Shown one piece after another: positions 26,580 to 35,723 of a stretch of 64,000 bases of DNA. The notes under the pieces are model-generated. The model made no database searches. It saw nothing but the letters and a program-made list of their open reading frames with translations, and was not told where the DNA came from. The first letter of the stretch is position 1; every line of letters begins with the position of its first letter. Source of the DNA: Sphingobacterium olei (GTDB taxonomy: Bacteria > Bacteroidota > Bacteroidia > Sphingobacteriales > Sphingobacteriaceae); assembly GCF_005048855.1 (NCBI RefSeq), contig NZ_SUME01000003.1:496001-560000 (forward strand), read 5' to 3'. The position numbers and the translations under genes were made by a program.

Positions 26580-26588
26580 AATAAATAT

Positions 26589-27587
26589 ATGAGTACAAGC
26601 GAAAAAAGGCGGTCTATAACAGTAGGTTTATTTGTGTTATTAGGATTAGTTATACTAGTGGCAGGAATACTTGTTTTAGGGACGCAGCAAAATAAATTTA
26701 GTAAGAATTTAGTCGTTACAACCTATTTTCATGATGTGAAGGGACTGAAGGTCGGAAATAACGTATGGTTTTCAGGTGTGAAAGTCGGTATTGTGAAGGA
26801 GATTAAATTTCAGAGCATCGACGATGTGAAAGTTGTAATGCATATTGAAGAAAAATCAAGTCAATTTATCCGTGAAGATGTTGTCGCTAAATTGGGTTCG
26901 GATGGTTTAATCGGTAATGCTATTGTAAATCTTATTGGCGGGTCTAACGAAGCATCTCCAATAAAAAATGGTGATGTTATTGATTCGGGAAAAGGAACCG
27001 ATACGGAAGCGATGTTCGCTACATTGCAGACCAACAATGAGAATTTAGTTGAAATCACTAAAAACTTTGCATTGATATCCAAAGATATGGTCGAGGGAAA
27101 AGGGGTTGTAGGCGCTTTACTTACCGATTCAACTATTACTGCATCTTTAGCTGGGTCACTCAATAGTTTGAATAAAGTAATGTCTGATGCCAGTCAAGCC
27201 TCTGCAAACTTGGCCGTCTTGACGAAAAAGCTTAACAATAACGAAGGCTTAATCCATGATTTGACAACGGATACCGAAGTGTTTGCAAGTCTAAGGGAGT
27301 CCGCTGCTCAACTACAAGGTGTTACACAGACCGCAACAGCTTTGATGAATAACCTAAATGAAACCTCGGCAAGGTTAAATAGTCCGGATAATGCAATTGG
27401 TGTGTTGACAAATGATCCTGCTGCCGCCGATGAAATCAAGCAAATTTTAAGAAATTTGAATCTGAGCACGCAAAAGCTAGATCAGAATATGGAAGCCTTA
27501 CAAAGTAACTTTTTGCTAAGAGGATTCTTTAAGAAAAAAGCAAAGGAGGAAGCAAAGCAGCTAGATAGTCTGCAGGAAGGGAAGTAG
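26589..27587 (+). CDS. mlaD: MlaD/MCE-domain protein
   Basis: A 332-residue protein with a short cytoplasmic N-terminus, one membrane anchor (residues about 11-31) and one MCE domain (about 38-118, with YFHDVKGLKVGNNVWFSGVKVG). A long helical, coiled-coil-like C-terminal part follows, ending in basic residues (FKKKAKEEAK). MCE proteins form hexameric rings or tubes that carry lipids across the periplasm. The extended helical tail is common in Bacteroidota versions. It starts 9 bp after mlaF. Confidence 0.9.
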   Translation: MSTSEKRRSITVGLFVLLGLVILVAGILVLGTQQNKFSKNLVVTTYFHDVKGLKVGNNVWFSGVKVGIVKEIKFQSIDDVKVVMHIEEKSSQFIREDVVAKLGSDGLIGNAIVNLIGGSNEASPIKNGDVIDSGKGTDTEAMFATLQTNNENLVEITKNFALISKDMVEGKGVVGALLTDSTITASLAGSLNSLNKVMSDASQASANLAVLTKKLNNNEGLIHDLTTDTEVFASLRESAAQLQGVTQTATALMNNLNETSARLNSPDNAIGVLTNDPAAADEIKQILRNLNLSTQKLDQNMEALQSNFLLRGFFKKKAKEEAKQLDSLQEGK

Positions 27588-27591
27588 CGGC

Positions 27592-28305
27592 ATGGAGGCG
27601 ATGGAAAAAATTACCGACAAAGACATCTTATTTGAAGATAACCATTATATCGCTGTCAATAAACGGGGTGGTGATATTGTGCAGGTAGATCCTTCTGGCG
27701 ATAAATCGCTCGAAGAAATGGTAAAAGAGTATCTAAAGATTAAATATAGCAAACCGAATGAAGCTTTTGTCGGGGTTATTCACCGCTTAGACCGTCCTGT
27801 TAGTGGAATGATTTTGCTGGCCAAAACAAGTAAAGGACTGGATCGCATGAACCGTCTTTTTCACGATAGGAAAATAGAAAAGACCTATTTGGCGTTAGTG
27901 AAGAATAAGCCAGAGCGAATCTCCGGTAAGCTGACCAATTGGTTGCTCCGGGATCGTAAAAAAATGATTACCAAAGCGTATGATCGTGAAGTGAAAAATG
28001 GAACTTATGCAGAGTTGGATTATCGGATTGTCGGGCACTTAGACGGGTATTATTTATTGGAAGTAAAACCACTTACCGGCCGTACGCACCAAATTCGATG
28101 TCAGCTAGCCTATATGGGATGCCCTATTGTCGGAGACAACAAATATGGGTACCCTCGAGGCAGTAGTCGTCGTACCATTTGTTTGCACTCTAGGTCGTTG
28201 GAATTTGTTCATCCGATAAAAGAAGAGTCCGTCACGTTAACAGCGCCATTGCCAATAGATGGTTTTTGGGAGAAATTCGATGTCCTTTTAAAAACTAGTT
28301 TGTAA
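27592..28305 (+). CDS. RluA-family pseudouridine synthase
   Basis: A 237-residue pseudouridine synthase with the catalytic motif HRLDRPVSG; the nucleophile is Asp67. Later family features are KTYLALV and GRTHQIRCQLAYMG. There is no N-terminal S4 RNA-binding domain, as in RluA or TruC. The RNA target (rRNA or tRNA) cannot be decided from sequence. It starts 4 bp after mlaD, so it rides on the mla transcript although functionally unrelated. An alternative start is the ATG at 27601. Confidence 0.9.
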   Translation: MEAMEKITDKDILFEDNHYIAVNKRGGDIVQVDPSGDKSLEEMVKEYLKIKYSKPNEAFVGVIHRLDRPVSGMILLAKTSKGLDRMNRLFHDRKIEKTYLALVKNKPERISGKLTNWLLRDRKKMITKAYDREVKNGTYAELDYRIVGHLDGYYLLEVKPLTGRTHQIRCQLAYMGCPIVGDNKYGYPRGSSRRTICLHSRSLEFVHPIKEESVTLTAPLPIDGFWEKFDVLLKTSL

Positions 28306-28326
28306 TACCAATTGAGTTTTAATTTG

Positions 28327-28334
28327 TAAGTTTG
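28327..28334 (+). promoter_or_regulatory. TAnnTTTG box close to a start codon
   Basis: TAAGTTTG ends 4 bp before the ATG at 28339; use of it would give a nearly leaderless mRNA. Confidence 0.35.
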
Positions 28335-28338
28335 TATC

Positions 28339-28599
28339 ATGAAGGGATCGATATTATTAGTTCTTCTTTTAGTTTATTTTGCAATAACTATTCAGCCGAA
28401 TACAGCGGTTGCACAATGTGCCATGTGTTCGCTGAATGCGGAAAATAGCACACAGGGTGAAAACACACAAGGCAAAGGGCTAAATGATGGTATTTTGTTC
28501 CTGTTATCGATTCCTTTTATTGTAGGCGCTGGCGTTGGTGTGTTGTGGTATAAAAAATACCGTAACAAAGAAGAAAGAGTGTCTCCGTTCCAACATTAA
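28339..28599 (+). CDS. Small exported membrane protein with a CxxC pair
   Basis: An 86-residue protein with a signal peptide (cut after about residue 25), then Cys27 and Cys30 (QCAMCSLN), a short polar loop, one transmembrane helix (residues about 51-71) and a basic cytoplasmic end. The CxxC at the very start of the mature chain could be a disulfide or metal site. I do not recognise a named family. Confidence 0.7.
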   Translation: MKGSILLVLLLVYFAITIQPNTAVAQCAMCSLNAENSTQGENTQGKGLNDGILFLLSIPFIVGAGVGVLWYKKYRNKEERVSPFQH

Positions 28600-28613
28600 T
28601 ATTGACTTCTATT

Positions 28614-28919
28614 TTAATTGCTTTCGCTGCTACCGACGATATATTCCATAATACTATCGAATATAAACGCTTTTTCTAAATAGTTTAACGCGATGTGTTC
28701 TTGAAGTAACGATACGTGGTCTTTTTGGAAAGAATGAATAGCTTGCTTATTATCGGTAATAATTTGTACACAGTAGGTCCAACCTTCGTGCGGTGTATCT
28801 AGCATTTTTAAAAAATTCACCTCATTTTCGACTTTCGAAAGCCAAGTTGTTTTTACCCAGTTTATTAACTGTTGATGATTTTCGTCATCTACGATAATGG
28901 AAATATTGTATAAGTACAT
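28614..28919 (-). CDS. DUF4286 family protein
   Basis: A 101-residue soluble protein with ferredoxin-like alternation of strands and helices: YLYNISIIVDDENHQQLINWVKT, LKMLDTPHEGWTYCVQI, then HSFQKDHVSLLQEHI. This matches the small DUF4286 family common in Bacteroidota, whose function is unknown. It is convergent with the preceding small membrane protein gene. Confidence 0.8.
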   Translation of the reverse strand: MYLYNISIIVDDENHQQLINWVKTTWLSKVENEVNFLKMLDTPHEGWTYCVQIITDNKQAIHSFQKDHVSLLQEHIALNYLEKAFIFDSIMEYIVGSSESN

Positions 28920-29055
28920 TGCGTAAAATTACAATATTTTTTACATCTGGATTTCCTGTTTTTTATCTTTATAAGATAGATTGCTGTAAAATTAAGGTTG
29001 CAATGCAAGAGAAGTGTTAAAATTTTCTAATATTTGGGGATACGAGGTATTTAAG

Positions 29056-30933
29056 ATGTGGTTGATTAATAAGCTTAATATTTATATGTTATTTTTCCTG
29101 TGCTCCTGTGGAGGTGCTCAGCAAAGTACGATTCCTATACCCGATTTTTTTGAGAAATCCGAGAAAACGAACTTTAAGCTTTCGCCAGACGGAAGTAAGA
29201 TTGCTTATCTGGGATTGGAAGATCATTGTCGGAATATTTTTGTTTTGGATATCGTAAACCCCGATTCTTCCAAACAACTCACCTATCAGGATAATATGAA
29301 TGTGCAGTATTTTTTCTGGACAACCAATGATTCTATTGTTTATTCTAATTCGCAGTCCTTTGAAGATAGCCTACGTTTGTACACCATAGATGTCAGATAT
29401 GAGCTTTCAAAGCTGTTGATCCCCGTTGATGACCATCGAATTCGATGGCTCAATACCACGCGTTCTTTCGACGGTACGATCTTGGCTTTGATGAATAAAA
29501 GGGATTCTTCCGTTTTTGACTTATACCGTATTCGATTGGACGGAGCAGGATCCACATTGATCGATCAGAATCCAGGAAATTTTTCGTCGTGGTTTGCGTC
29601 AAATGACGGCAAGGTTCGGTTGGTGATGAGTAGCGACAGTGTGGAAGAGACCTTTTGGCATCGTACGGAAGAAGGAATGCCCTTTAACAGTGTAATCAAA
29701 ACTGACTTTGAATCAACGGTTTTTCCTTTAGGTCCTGTAAAAGGAAATGCAAACAGTATGTATGCCCTATCCAATCTGGGACGAGATAAGCTTGCTTTGG
29801 TAGAGATGGAGATTCAACATGGTAAGGAAACAAAAGTTATATTCGAAGATAAAGACGCGGATGTCAATAGAGAAGGGTATTTTTTTTCTAACCAAGAACC
29901 TCTATTTAGCGCTGTTTATAAAAACCATAAGAAAGTCACTGTTCACAATCCCAAGCTAGCGCGGATCTACCATCGTATCCAAAAGAAGTTTGACGACTAC
30001 AGTATAGACATATTGGACGTTGACTCTATGTTCAATACACTTATTTTTAAGACATATACAGATCGTAATCCAGGAAGCATCTATTACTATCATGCGGATA
30101 AAGACAAGATCGTAGAGCTGACTACCCAAAATCCAAAGTTGACGGAAAGATCTTTCGGAAAAATGGAAGAAGTTGCTTTTAATTCGAGAGATGGTAGAAC
30201 AATAAAGGGTTATCTGACTTATCCATTAAAAGCACAAAAATCATATCCTATTGTTGTTTTGGTACATGATGGTCCAAATCGGAGAGATGTTTGGGGGTTT
30301 AATGCCGAAGCTCAATTTTTGGCGAATAGAGGATATGCTGTTTTTCAGGTAAATTATAGGGGGTCAACGGGATTTGGAAAAGAATTTTTTACCGCGGGAT
30401 TTAAACAATGGGGGGGCGAGATTCAAAATGATATATCGGATGGCGTAACTTGGCTTATCCATCAAGGTATTGCAGACAAAGACCGTATAGCAATTATGGG
30501 GTCTGGATTTGGGGGATATTCCGCATTATACGCAGCCTGCTTTAATCCTACACTCTATAAATGCGCTATTTCTTCCTCGGGATATACCAATTTATTTACC
30601 TATTTTAAAGAAATACCGCCGTATTACCAACAGTATCTTAAGTTATACCATCAGATCATTGGTCATCCCACGCGCGAATATGAACTATTTAAAGCGATCT
30701 CACCTTTATTTCACGCTGAAAAGGTCAACATTCCAATTTTGTTTTTTCAAGGTGGAAAAGATAGGCATAGTAGTGTGACGGATGCTAATCAATTTGTTCA
30801 AAAAGTAAAAAATAGAGATGTGCCTGTTCGTTATATTTATAAAGAGGAAGAGGGTAAGCGCTTTAGAAAAGAGGAAAATATAATTCAATACTACCAAGAA
30901 GTGGAAGCATTTTTAGCTACATATCTAAATTAA
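29056..30933 (+). CDS. S9 (prolyl oligopeptidase)-like lipoprotein, apparently inactive
   Basis: A 625-residue lipoprotein (signal peptide with lipobox LCSC, Cys18) with an N-terminal beta-propeller-like region (LSPDGSKIAYLG and further repeats) and a C-terminal alpha/beta-hydrolase domain. Active S9 enzymes have a GxSxGG nucleophile motif; here it is GSGFGGY, with Gly484 in the serine position. The catalytic histidine in the usual EGHGFRKPEN motif is replaced: EGKRFRKEEN has Lys601. Asp569 (GGKDRHSSV) is kept. It is therefore probably not a peptidase. Its stop codon touches the start codon of the sensor kinase downstream. The start at 29056 gives a proper signal peptide; a TTG at 29014 is less likely. 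Confidence 0.88.
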   Translation: MWLINKLNIYMLFFLCSCGGAQQSTIPIPDFFEKSEKTNFKLSPDGSKIAYLGLEDHCRNIFVLDIVNPDSSKQLTYQDNMNVQYFFWTTNDSIVYSNSQSFEDSLRLYTIDVRYELSKLLIPVDDHRIRWLNTTRSFDGTILALMNKRDSSVFDLYRIRLDGAGSTLIDQNPGNFSSWFASNDGKVRLVMSSDSVEETFWHRTEEGMPFNSVIKTDFESTVFPLGPVKGNANSMYALSNLGRDKLALVEMEIQHGKETKVIFEDKDADVNREGYFFSNQEPLFSAVYKNHKKVTVHNPKLARIYHRIQKKFDDYSIDILDVDSMFNTLIFKTYTDRNPGSIYYYHADKDKIVELTTQNPKLTERSFGKMEEVAFNSRDGRTIKGYLTYPLKAQKSYPIVVLVHDGPNRRDVWGFNAEAQFLANRGYAVFQVNYRGSTGFGKEFFTAGFKQWGGEIQNDISDGVTWLIHQGIADKDRIAIMGSGFGGYSALYAACFNPTLYKCAISSSGYTNLFTYFKEIPPYYQQYLKLYHQIIGHPTREYELFKAISPLFHAEKVNIPILFFQGGKDRHSSVTDANQFVQKVKNRDVPVRYIYKEEEGKRFRKEENIIQYYQEVEAFLATYLN

Positions 30934-32607
30934 ATGAATAAATTCGATTTTAGATATCGGAAAAATCTTGGATTGCTACTTGCATTTTTGCTGTTGGTGA
31001 CGACATTGTTTGTTGTGTCAGGTTTTCTAGCCCGTAACATGACGGTCAATTTTGTGGAGACCGATTTCAACAATCGTAAAGTAGAAGTATTTGACGAATC
31101 CATTAAACCCTTTAATGAGTTTTTCAGTACAAAAATACCGGAGGTTTCTTATTTTCAAGGATATATTGATTCCACTCAGGCTTCCGGGTTATCTAGTTCG
31201 GTTTTACGCCAATTTCCGTTCGTCGATAAAATAGTGTTCTTCGATATTATCTTCACAAATAAAGATTCGCTGACCAAGGGAGTGAAATTTAATAATTTGG
31301 TGATCTCTTCAAAATCGAGCTATGATTATTACCTGAATAAAGATAACAAGCTTATCAGCGAACGTCAGAATATAGATGAGTACCGTAGCTATTCAGACGA
31401 ATTTAATAATATGGTATTAAAACTTGTTGGCTATTTAGATCGGGTTACCGATTCTATCCGCCTTACAGATAATGAAATCTATAAAGTGTTTTATTCCGTA
31501 CAGCCAGGTAAAATTACGTATATGAATATCCCACGAATTTCGGATCTGGTCGCTTACAAAGCAATGATGGGAGAGGCAAACTTACCTAAAAGCACGTACG
31601 AGCAGGATATGTTTGTGTTCTCCATTAATCCAACGAAAATTAAAATTGTAAATAAGTATCCAAACCTATATGAAGATATTTATATAAAGCCTATCGTAGA
31701 ACAAGGTGTGATGGAAAGTGAGCCCTATCTCAGTACAGAACTTCCATTGCCTGGTGCACTGTCGGATTATAAATTGCAGTTTGATACGTCTCGTGAATAT
31801 ATCCGAAGAGAGGTGAATAAGCGCTTTTTTCCGGTAATAGCGGCTTTATCCGCTTTATACCTTATTATGTTGTCGATTGGATATTTGATATATCGCAATG
31901 TGATGATTAACAGTAAGCTGTATCAGCTTCAGTACGATTTTATCAATAATCTAACCCATGAGTTTAAAACACCGGTTAGCGTAATTAAGATCGCAGGCAA
32001 CAACATTAAGAGTGCTGAAAACCTTTCGGTCAAGGAGCGGGAAATGTACGGACGAATATTGGATCAGGAAGCCGATAAATTGAATAGTTTGATGAATAAA
32101 CTCCTTTCCTTTGCACAGATAGAAAATAAGTCGATGAAATTCAATGGCGAGTATATCGATGTGAAGGAATTTTGTGAGCGTGTGTTCGATGCATTTAAAT
32201 TAAAATATTCGGATTTAAAGCTTAATTATTCCATTGAGGTAGAAAGCGAATTGTATGCTGATCCGGTATTGCTGAATAGTGTATTTCAGAATTTAATCGA
32301 CAATGCGTATAAGTATTCGCCGGTCGATCGGAAAGTTTTGGAAGTTGTGGTTCAACAAAACAAGAAAAATTTTGTTATTACCTTTGAAGATAAAGGAATT
32401 GGTATTGATAAAAAGGAATTTAATAGTATTTTTAAGAAATTTTACCGTGTAAAGAACCAATTCAATCAACAAGGAAGCATTGGTTTAGGTTTAGCTTTTT
32501 GTAAAGAGATAACTGAATTTATGGGTGGAGAAATAAAAGTAGAGAGCCAACTTGGTATTGGTACGATTTTTACACTTACGTTTCCATTAGATGTTAAAAA
32601 ACTTTAA
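30934..32607 (+). CDS. Sensor histidine kinase with large extracytoplasmic domain
   Basis: A 557-residue membrane kinase. TM1 is at residues about 11-33, a 265-residue periplasmic region without a familiar sensor domain follows, and TM2 is at about 299-320. The phosphoacceptor is His342 (LTHEFKTPVSV), the N box is NLIDNAYKYSP (Asn453/457), and the ATP lid motifs are DKGIGID and GSIGLGLAF. It has no HAMP domain. The ATG follows the stop of the S9-like gene directly (TAAATG) and the response regulator follows 3 bp after the stop, so all three are one unit. Confidence 0.93.
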   Translation: MNKFDFRYRKNLGLLLAFLLLVTTLFVVSGFLARNMTVNFVETDFNNRKVEVFDESIKPFNEFFSTKIPEVSYFQGYIDSTQASGLSSSVLRQFPFVDKIVFFDIIFTNKDSLTKGVKFNNLVISSKSSYDYYLNKDNKLISERQNIDEYRSYSDEFNNMVLKLVGYLDRVTDSIRLTDNEIYKVFYSVQPGKITYMNIPRISDLVAYKAMMGEANLPKSTYEQDMFVFSINPTKIKIVNKYPNLYEDIYIKPIVEQGVMESEPYLSTELPLPGALSDYKLQFDTSREYIRREVNKRFFPVIAALSALYLIMLSIGYLIYRNVMINSKLYQLQYDFINNLTHEFKTPVSVIKIAGNNIKSAENLSVKEREMYGRILDQEADKLNSLMNKLLSFAQIENKSMKFNGEYIDVKEFCERVFDAFKLKYSDLKLNYSIEVESELYADPVLLNSVFQNLIDNAYKYSPVDRKVLEVVVQQNKKNFVITFEDKGIGIDKKEFNSIFKKFYRVKNQFNQQGSIGLGLAFCKEITEFMGGEIKVESQLGIGTIFTLTFPLDVKKL

Positions 32608-32610
32608 TTT

Positions 32611-33303
32611 ATGGATAGAGATATTACAGTGGCGGTCATAGAAGACGACGAAAATTTAAGATTTTTGGTCAGTCATAGGTTGCAAACTGAGAATTATAAT
32701 GTCATTCAGAGCGGCAATGGCTTGGAAGCCGAAAAGATGATTCTAGAAGAACAGCCTGATATAGTACTTTTGGACTGGATGCTTCCGGGGAAGGAGGGAA
32801 TCGAAGTATGTGAAGCTGTGCGTAAAGCAGGGTTTGAGAAGATCATTATCATGATGACCGCCAAATCCCAGGATGTGGATAAAATCGACGCCTATAGCTA
32901 CGGTGTTACCGATTATATCACTAAACCATTTAATATGGATGTCCTAGTTGCTATGATTGAGAACAAGGTGCGCTTTTTCGTGCCGAAAAGCAGCAAAGAT
33001 ATCTACAACTTTGGGAGTACCGAGCATCATCCACAAATCCATTCGCTGCTAAGAGATGGTAAGAAAATCGAACTTACCATATTGGAAAATCGAATTTTGT
33101 TGCACTTCCTTCAGAATATGGGGAAAGAAATAACACGCGAAGAGTTGATGGAAGTAGTGTGGGGCTACAGCTCTAATGTGAATACCCGTACGTTGGATAT
33201 GCATGTTGTGCGTTTACGAAAAAAAATAGAACATAATCCGGATAAACCTATGTACCTGCAAACGGTAAGAGGATTAGGTTATAAATTCGTTGACGAAGAA
33301 TGA
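32611..33303 (+). CDS. OmpR-family response regulator
   Basis: A 230-residue two-domain regulator. The receiver domain has Asp12/Asp13, the phosphorylated Asp55 (LLDWMLPG), a conserved Thr (MMTAKSQ) and Lys105 (ITKPF). The C-terminal winged-helix DNA-binding domain carries EELMEVVWGYSSNVNTRTLDMHV and the wing GLGYKFV. It is the cognate partner of the histidine kinase just upstream (RprX/RprY-like pairing in Bacteroidota). The regulon is unknown. Confidence 0.95.
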   Translation: MDRDITVAVIEDDENLRFLVSHRLQTENYNVIQSGNGLEAEKMILEEQPDIVLLDWMLPGKEGIEVCEAVRKAGFEKIIIMMTAKSQDVDKIDAYSYGVTDYITKPFNMDVLVAMIENKVRFFVPKSSKDIYNFGSTEHHPQIHSLLRDGKKIELTILENRILLHFLQNMGKEITREELMEVVWGYSSNVNTRTLDMHVVRLRKKIEHNPDKPMYLQTVRGLGYKFVDEE

Positions 33304-33354
33304 TTTATTTAAGTTTGGAAATGTAAAAGAACTTTTCTATCTTCGTAAAGAGAG

Positions 33355-33404
33355 CAAGACCATATTGTCCTTCAGAGGATAACGTGGTCTTGTTTCTTTT
33401 TTTT
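33355..33404 (+). terminator. Terminator after the two-component genes
   Basis: Hairpin with outer stem CAAGACCA/TGGTCTTG and inner stem TTGTCC/GGATAA around a six-base loop, followed by TTTCTTTTTTTT. Confidence 0.8.
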
Positions 33405-33440
33405 AAATAAATTGTAAAATAACTAGGTTAAATTAATATT

Positions 33441-33914
33441 ATGGCAGAAGTAACTTATTACACAGAAGAAGGATTGGCAAAGCTGAAGGAAGAAGTTCAG
33501 TATTTGAAAACTGAGGGCAGGCTGAAAATAGCGAATGCAATTGCTGAGGCACGTGACAAAGGTGATTTATCAGAGAATGCAGAGTATGATGCAGCTAAAG
33601 AAGCACAAGGTTTGCATGAAGCCAAAATCGCTAAGTTAGAAGAGGTGTTGTCAAGTGCTCGACTAATTGATGAATCGACACTGGATACATCAAAAGTTTT
33701 AGCCCTTTCTATTGTAAAACTTAAAAACAAGAAAAATGGCGCAGAGATGACCTATCAATTGGTTTCAGAAACGGAAGCGGATTTGAAATCAGGAAAGATT
33801 TCTGTGAAATCACCTATTGCACAAGGATTATTGGGTCTTTCAGTCGGCGATGTCGCCAAAGTAGCCGTACCCGCCGGTGAAATAGAGTTGGAAGTATTAG
33901 AAATTTCAAGATAG
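33441..33914 (+). CDS. greA: Transcription elongation factor GreA
   Basis: A 157-residue protein that enters the RNA polymerase secondary channel and stimulates cleavage of backtracked transcripts. The N-terminal coiled coil carries the acidic tip (residues about 35-55, ARDKGDLSENAEYDAAKEAQ, with the catalytic Asp/Glu pair), and the C-terminal FKBP-like domain ends with SPIAQGLLGLSVGD. Length is standard. Confidence 0.96.
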   Translation: MAEVTYYTEEGLAKLKEEVQYLKTEGRLKIANAIAEARDKGDLSENAEYDAAKEAQGLHEAKIAKLEEVLSSARLIDESTLDTSKVLALSIVKLKNKKNGAEMTYQLVSETEADLKSGKISVKSPIAQGLLGLSVGDVAKVAVPAGEIELEVLEISR

Positions 33915-33960
33915 TATAATATTAGGTTATGAGCGGTATTGCCATAACCGCTCACTAATA

Positions 33961-34002
33961 ACGAAAAAGGAGCTCTAAAAGATAGAGCTCCTTTTTCGTT
34001 CG
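33961..34002 (+). terminator. Terminator after greA
   Basis: A 16-bp perfect stem (33961-33976 with 33984-33999) with a seven-base loop. A second, overlapping pair of inverted repeats (GAGCGGT...ACCGCTC) lies just upstream at about 33930-33952. Confidence 0.7.
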
Positions 34003-34027
34003 TATCTTTTTGCTAGTATCTTTTTGC

Positions 34028-34035
34028 TATATTTG
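34028..34035 (+). promoter_or_regulatory. TAnnTTTG promoter box for the HIT gene
   Basis: TATATTTG, 26 bp before the ATG at 34062. Confidence 0.4.
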
Positions 34036-34061
34036 TTACTTATTTTAATATTGTTAGATAT

Positions 34062-34475
34062 ATGTCTACCATTTTTTCAAAAATTATTTCGGGAGAGATC
34101 CCAGCTTATAAGGTCGCGGAGAGCAATGATTATTTAGCTTTTTTGGATGTCAATCCTTTGACGAGAGGACACGTTCTAGTAATCCCGAAGAAGGAGACGG
34201 ACTATATTTTTGATATGGAGGATGAGGGGTATGTTGGGATGTGGATTTTCGCTAAAATTGTTTCTCAAGGCATAAAAAATATATTTCCTTGTCGCAAAGT
34301 AGGTATTGCAGTGGTCGGCTTGGAAGTAGCGCACGCTCATATACATTTGATTCCCTTAAATCATGTACATGATATGAATTTCGAAAAACCAAAACTTTCT
34401 TTACCAGCGGATGAAATGAATAAGATTGCAGAAGATATCCGTGAATCTATCGCTCGTGTTACAAATTCAAATTAA
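34062..34475 (+). CDS. HIT-family nucleotide hydrolase
   Basis: A 137-residue protein of the histidine triad superfamily. The triad is AHAHIHLIP with His91, His93 and His95; His93 is the expected catalytic nucleophile. The N-terminus (IFSKIISGEIPAYKV) and the mid-motif NPLTRGHVLVIPKK are typical of the Hint-like branch, which cleaves nucleoside phosphoramidates. The physiological substrate is unknown. It leads a run of co-directional genes (dedA, ppa, CNNM, rsmE). Confidence 0.93.
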   Translation: MSTIFSKIISGEIPAYKVAESNDYLAFLDVNPLTRGHVLVIPKKETDYIFDMEDEGYVGMWIFAKIVSQGIKNIFPCRKVGIAVVGLEVAHAHIHLIPLNHVHDMNFEKPKLSLPADEMNKIAEDIRESIARVTNSN

Positions 34476-34512
34476 GTTTGAAATCAACTATTCGAGAATT
34501 TAAAAAATAAAT

Positions 34513-35166
34513 ATGCAAGAATTCTTAATGTCCTTTCAGCAATTGATGGATCCCGAGTACTTATTAAGTCATGGTGGAATTTACATCGTTTGTCTGATTG
34601 TATTTGCTGAGACCGGTTTGTTTTTTGGATTTTTCCTTCCTGGTGACTATTTATTGTTTCTTGCAGGTTTGTTTTGTGCATTAGGAAAAATCGACGTTAC
34701 CATTACGACCATGTACTTCGGAATATTAGCTGCAGGTATATTTGGTAACTTTGTAGGGTATTGGTTTGGCTATCGAACAGGCCCTATGCTCTTCAAACGA
34801 CAGGATTCCTTTCTCTTCAAAAGGAAATATGTTATTATGGCCGAAGAATTCTATCAAAAATATGGCGGAACTGCCTTGATTATTGGTAGGTTTGTCCCGA
34901 TTATTCGTACATTTGCGCCAATATTCGCAGGAGTTGTCAAACTAAATTTTCGAAAATTTGTGCTATTCAATATAATAGGTGCAATTTTGTGGGTTTCTTT
35001 ATTGACGCTTACAGGCTATTTTCTAGGGGTTCAATTTCCTTGGATAATAGACTATGTCGAATACATAATTGTAGGTCTAATTGTCATAGCATTTTTACCT
35101 ATAGCAATAGCGCTGCTAAAAAGATGGCTTAAAAACAGAAAAAAAAATAAACATAACAAACAGTAA
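34513..35166 (+). CDS. DedA/SNARE-associated family membrane protein
   Basis: A 217-residue inner-membrane protein with about five hydrophobic segments and the DedA signatures [15 protein letters not shown] and [16 protein letters not shown] (with the conserved arginine). DedA proteins have been linked to undecaprenyl-phosphate or phospholipid flipping and to membrane homeostasis. The C-terminus is basic. It lies 37 bp after the HIT gene and 7 bp before ppa. Confidence 0.92.
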   Translation: MQEFLMSFQQLMDPEYLLSHGGIYIVCLIVFAETGLFFGFFLPGDYLLFLAGLFCALGKIDVTITTMYFGILAAGIFGNFVGYWFGYRTGPMLFKRQDSFLFKRKYVIMAEEFYQKYGGTALIIGRFVPIIRTFAPIFAGVVKLNFRKFVLFNIIGAILWVSLLTLTGYFLGVQFPWIIDYVEYIIVGLIVIAFLPIAIALLKRWLKNRKKNKHNKQ

Positions 35167-35173
35167 CAAATTA

Positions 35174-35716
35174 ATGAGTACACAACATCCTTGGCATCAA
35201 GTTTCTCCCGGTGAGGACTTGCCAAATTCTGTAAATGCTATTATAGAAATTCCTAAAGGTTCAAAAGCGAAATACGAAATCGATAAAGATAGTGGTTTAA
35301 TCAAATTAGATAGAGTTTTATTTTCATCTGTTATGTACCCCGCTAATTACGGATTCATTCCTCAAACATATTGTGATGATAAAGATCCATTAGATATTTT
35401 AGTGTTATGTTCGGTGGATGTGTATCCAATGAGTTTAATTGAAGCCAAGGTAATTGGGGTAATGCATATGATTGATGGCGGTGAACAGGATGATAAAATT
35501 ATTGCAGTAGCGAAGAATGATATGTCAGTAAACTATATCAATGATTTATCTGAACTTCCTCCGCATACAATGAAAGAAATTGTACGCTTTTTTCAAGATT
35601 ACAAAGCTTTGGAGGAGAAAAACGTAACAATTGAAAATTTATACGGACGTTCTTATGCTCAAAATGTAATATTGGAAAGTATCGAACTGTATAAAAAGGA
35701 ATTTGGAAACAAATAA
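35174..35716 (+). CDS. ppa: Inorganic pyrophosphatase
   Basis: A 180-residue soluble family I pyrophosphatase that hydrolyses PPi and pulls biosynthetic reactions forward. The metal-binding signature DKDPLD is at residues 69-74, with [16 protein letters not shown] and [18 protein letters not shown] before it. Length and motif are normal. It lies between dedA (7 bp) and the CNNM-type gene (7 bp), pointing to one transcript. Confidence 0.96.
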   Translation: MSTQHPWHQVSPGEDLPNSVNAIIEIPKGSKAKYEIDKDSGLIKLDRVLFSSVMYPANYGFIPQTYCDDKDPLDILVLCSVDVYPMSLIEAKVIGVMHMIDGGEQDDKIIAVAKNDMSVNYINDLSELPPHTMKEIVRFFQDYKALEEKNVTIENLYGRSYAQNVILESIELYKKEFGNK

Positions 35717-35723
35717 CGAGTAA

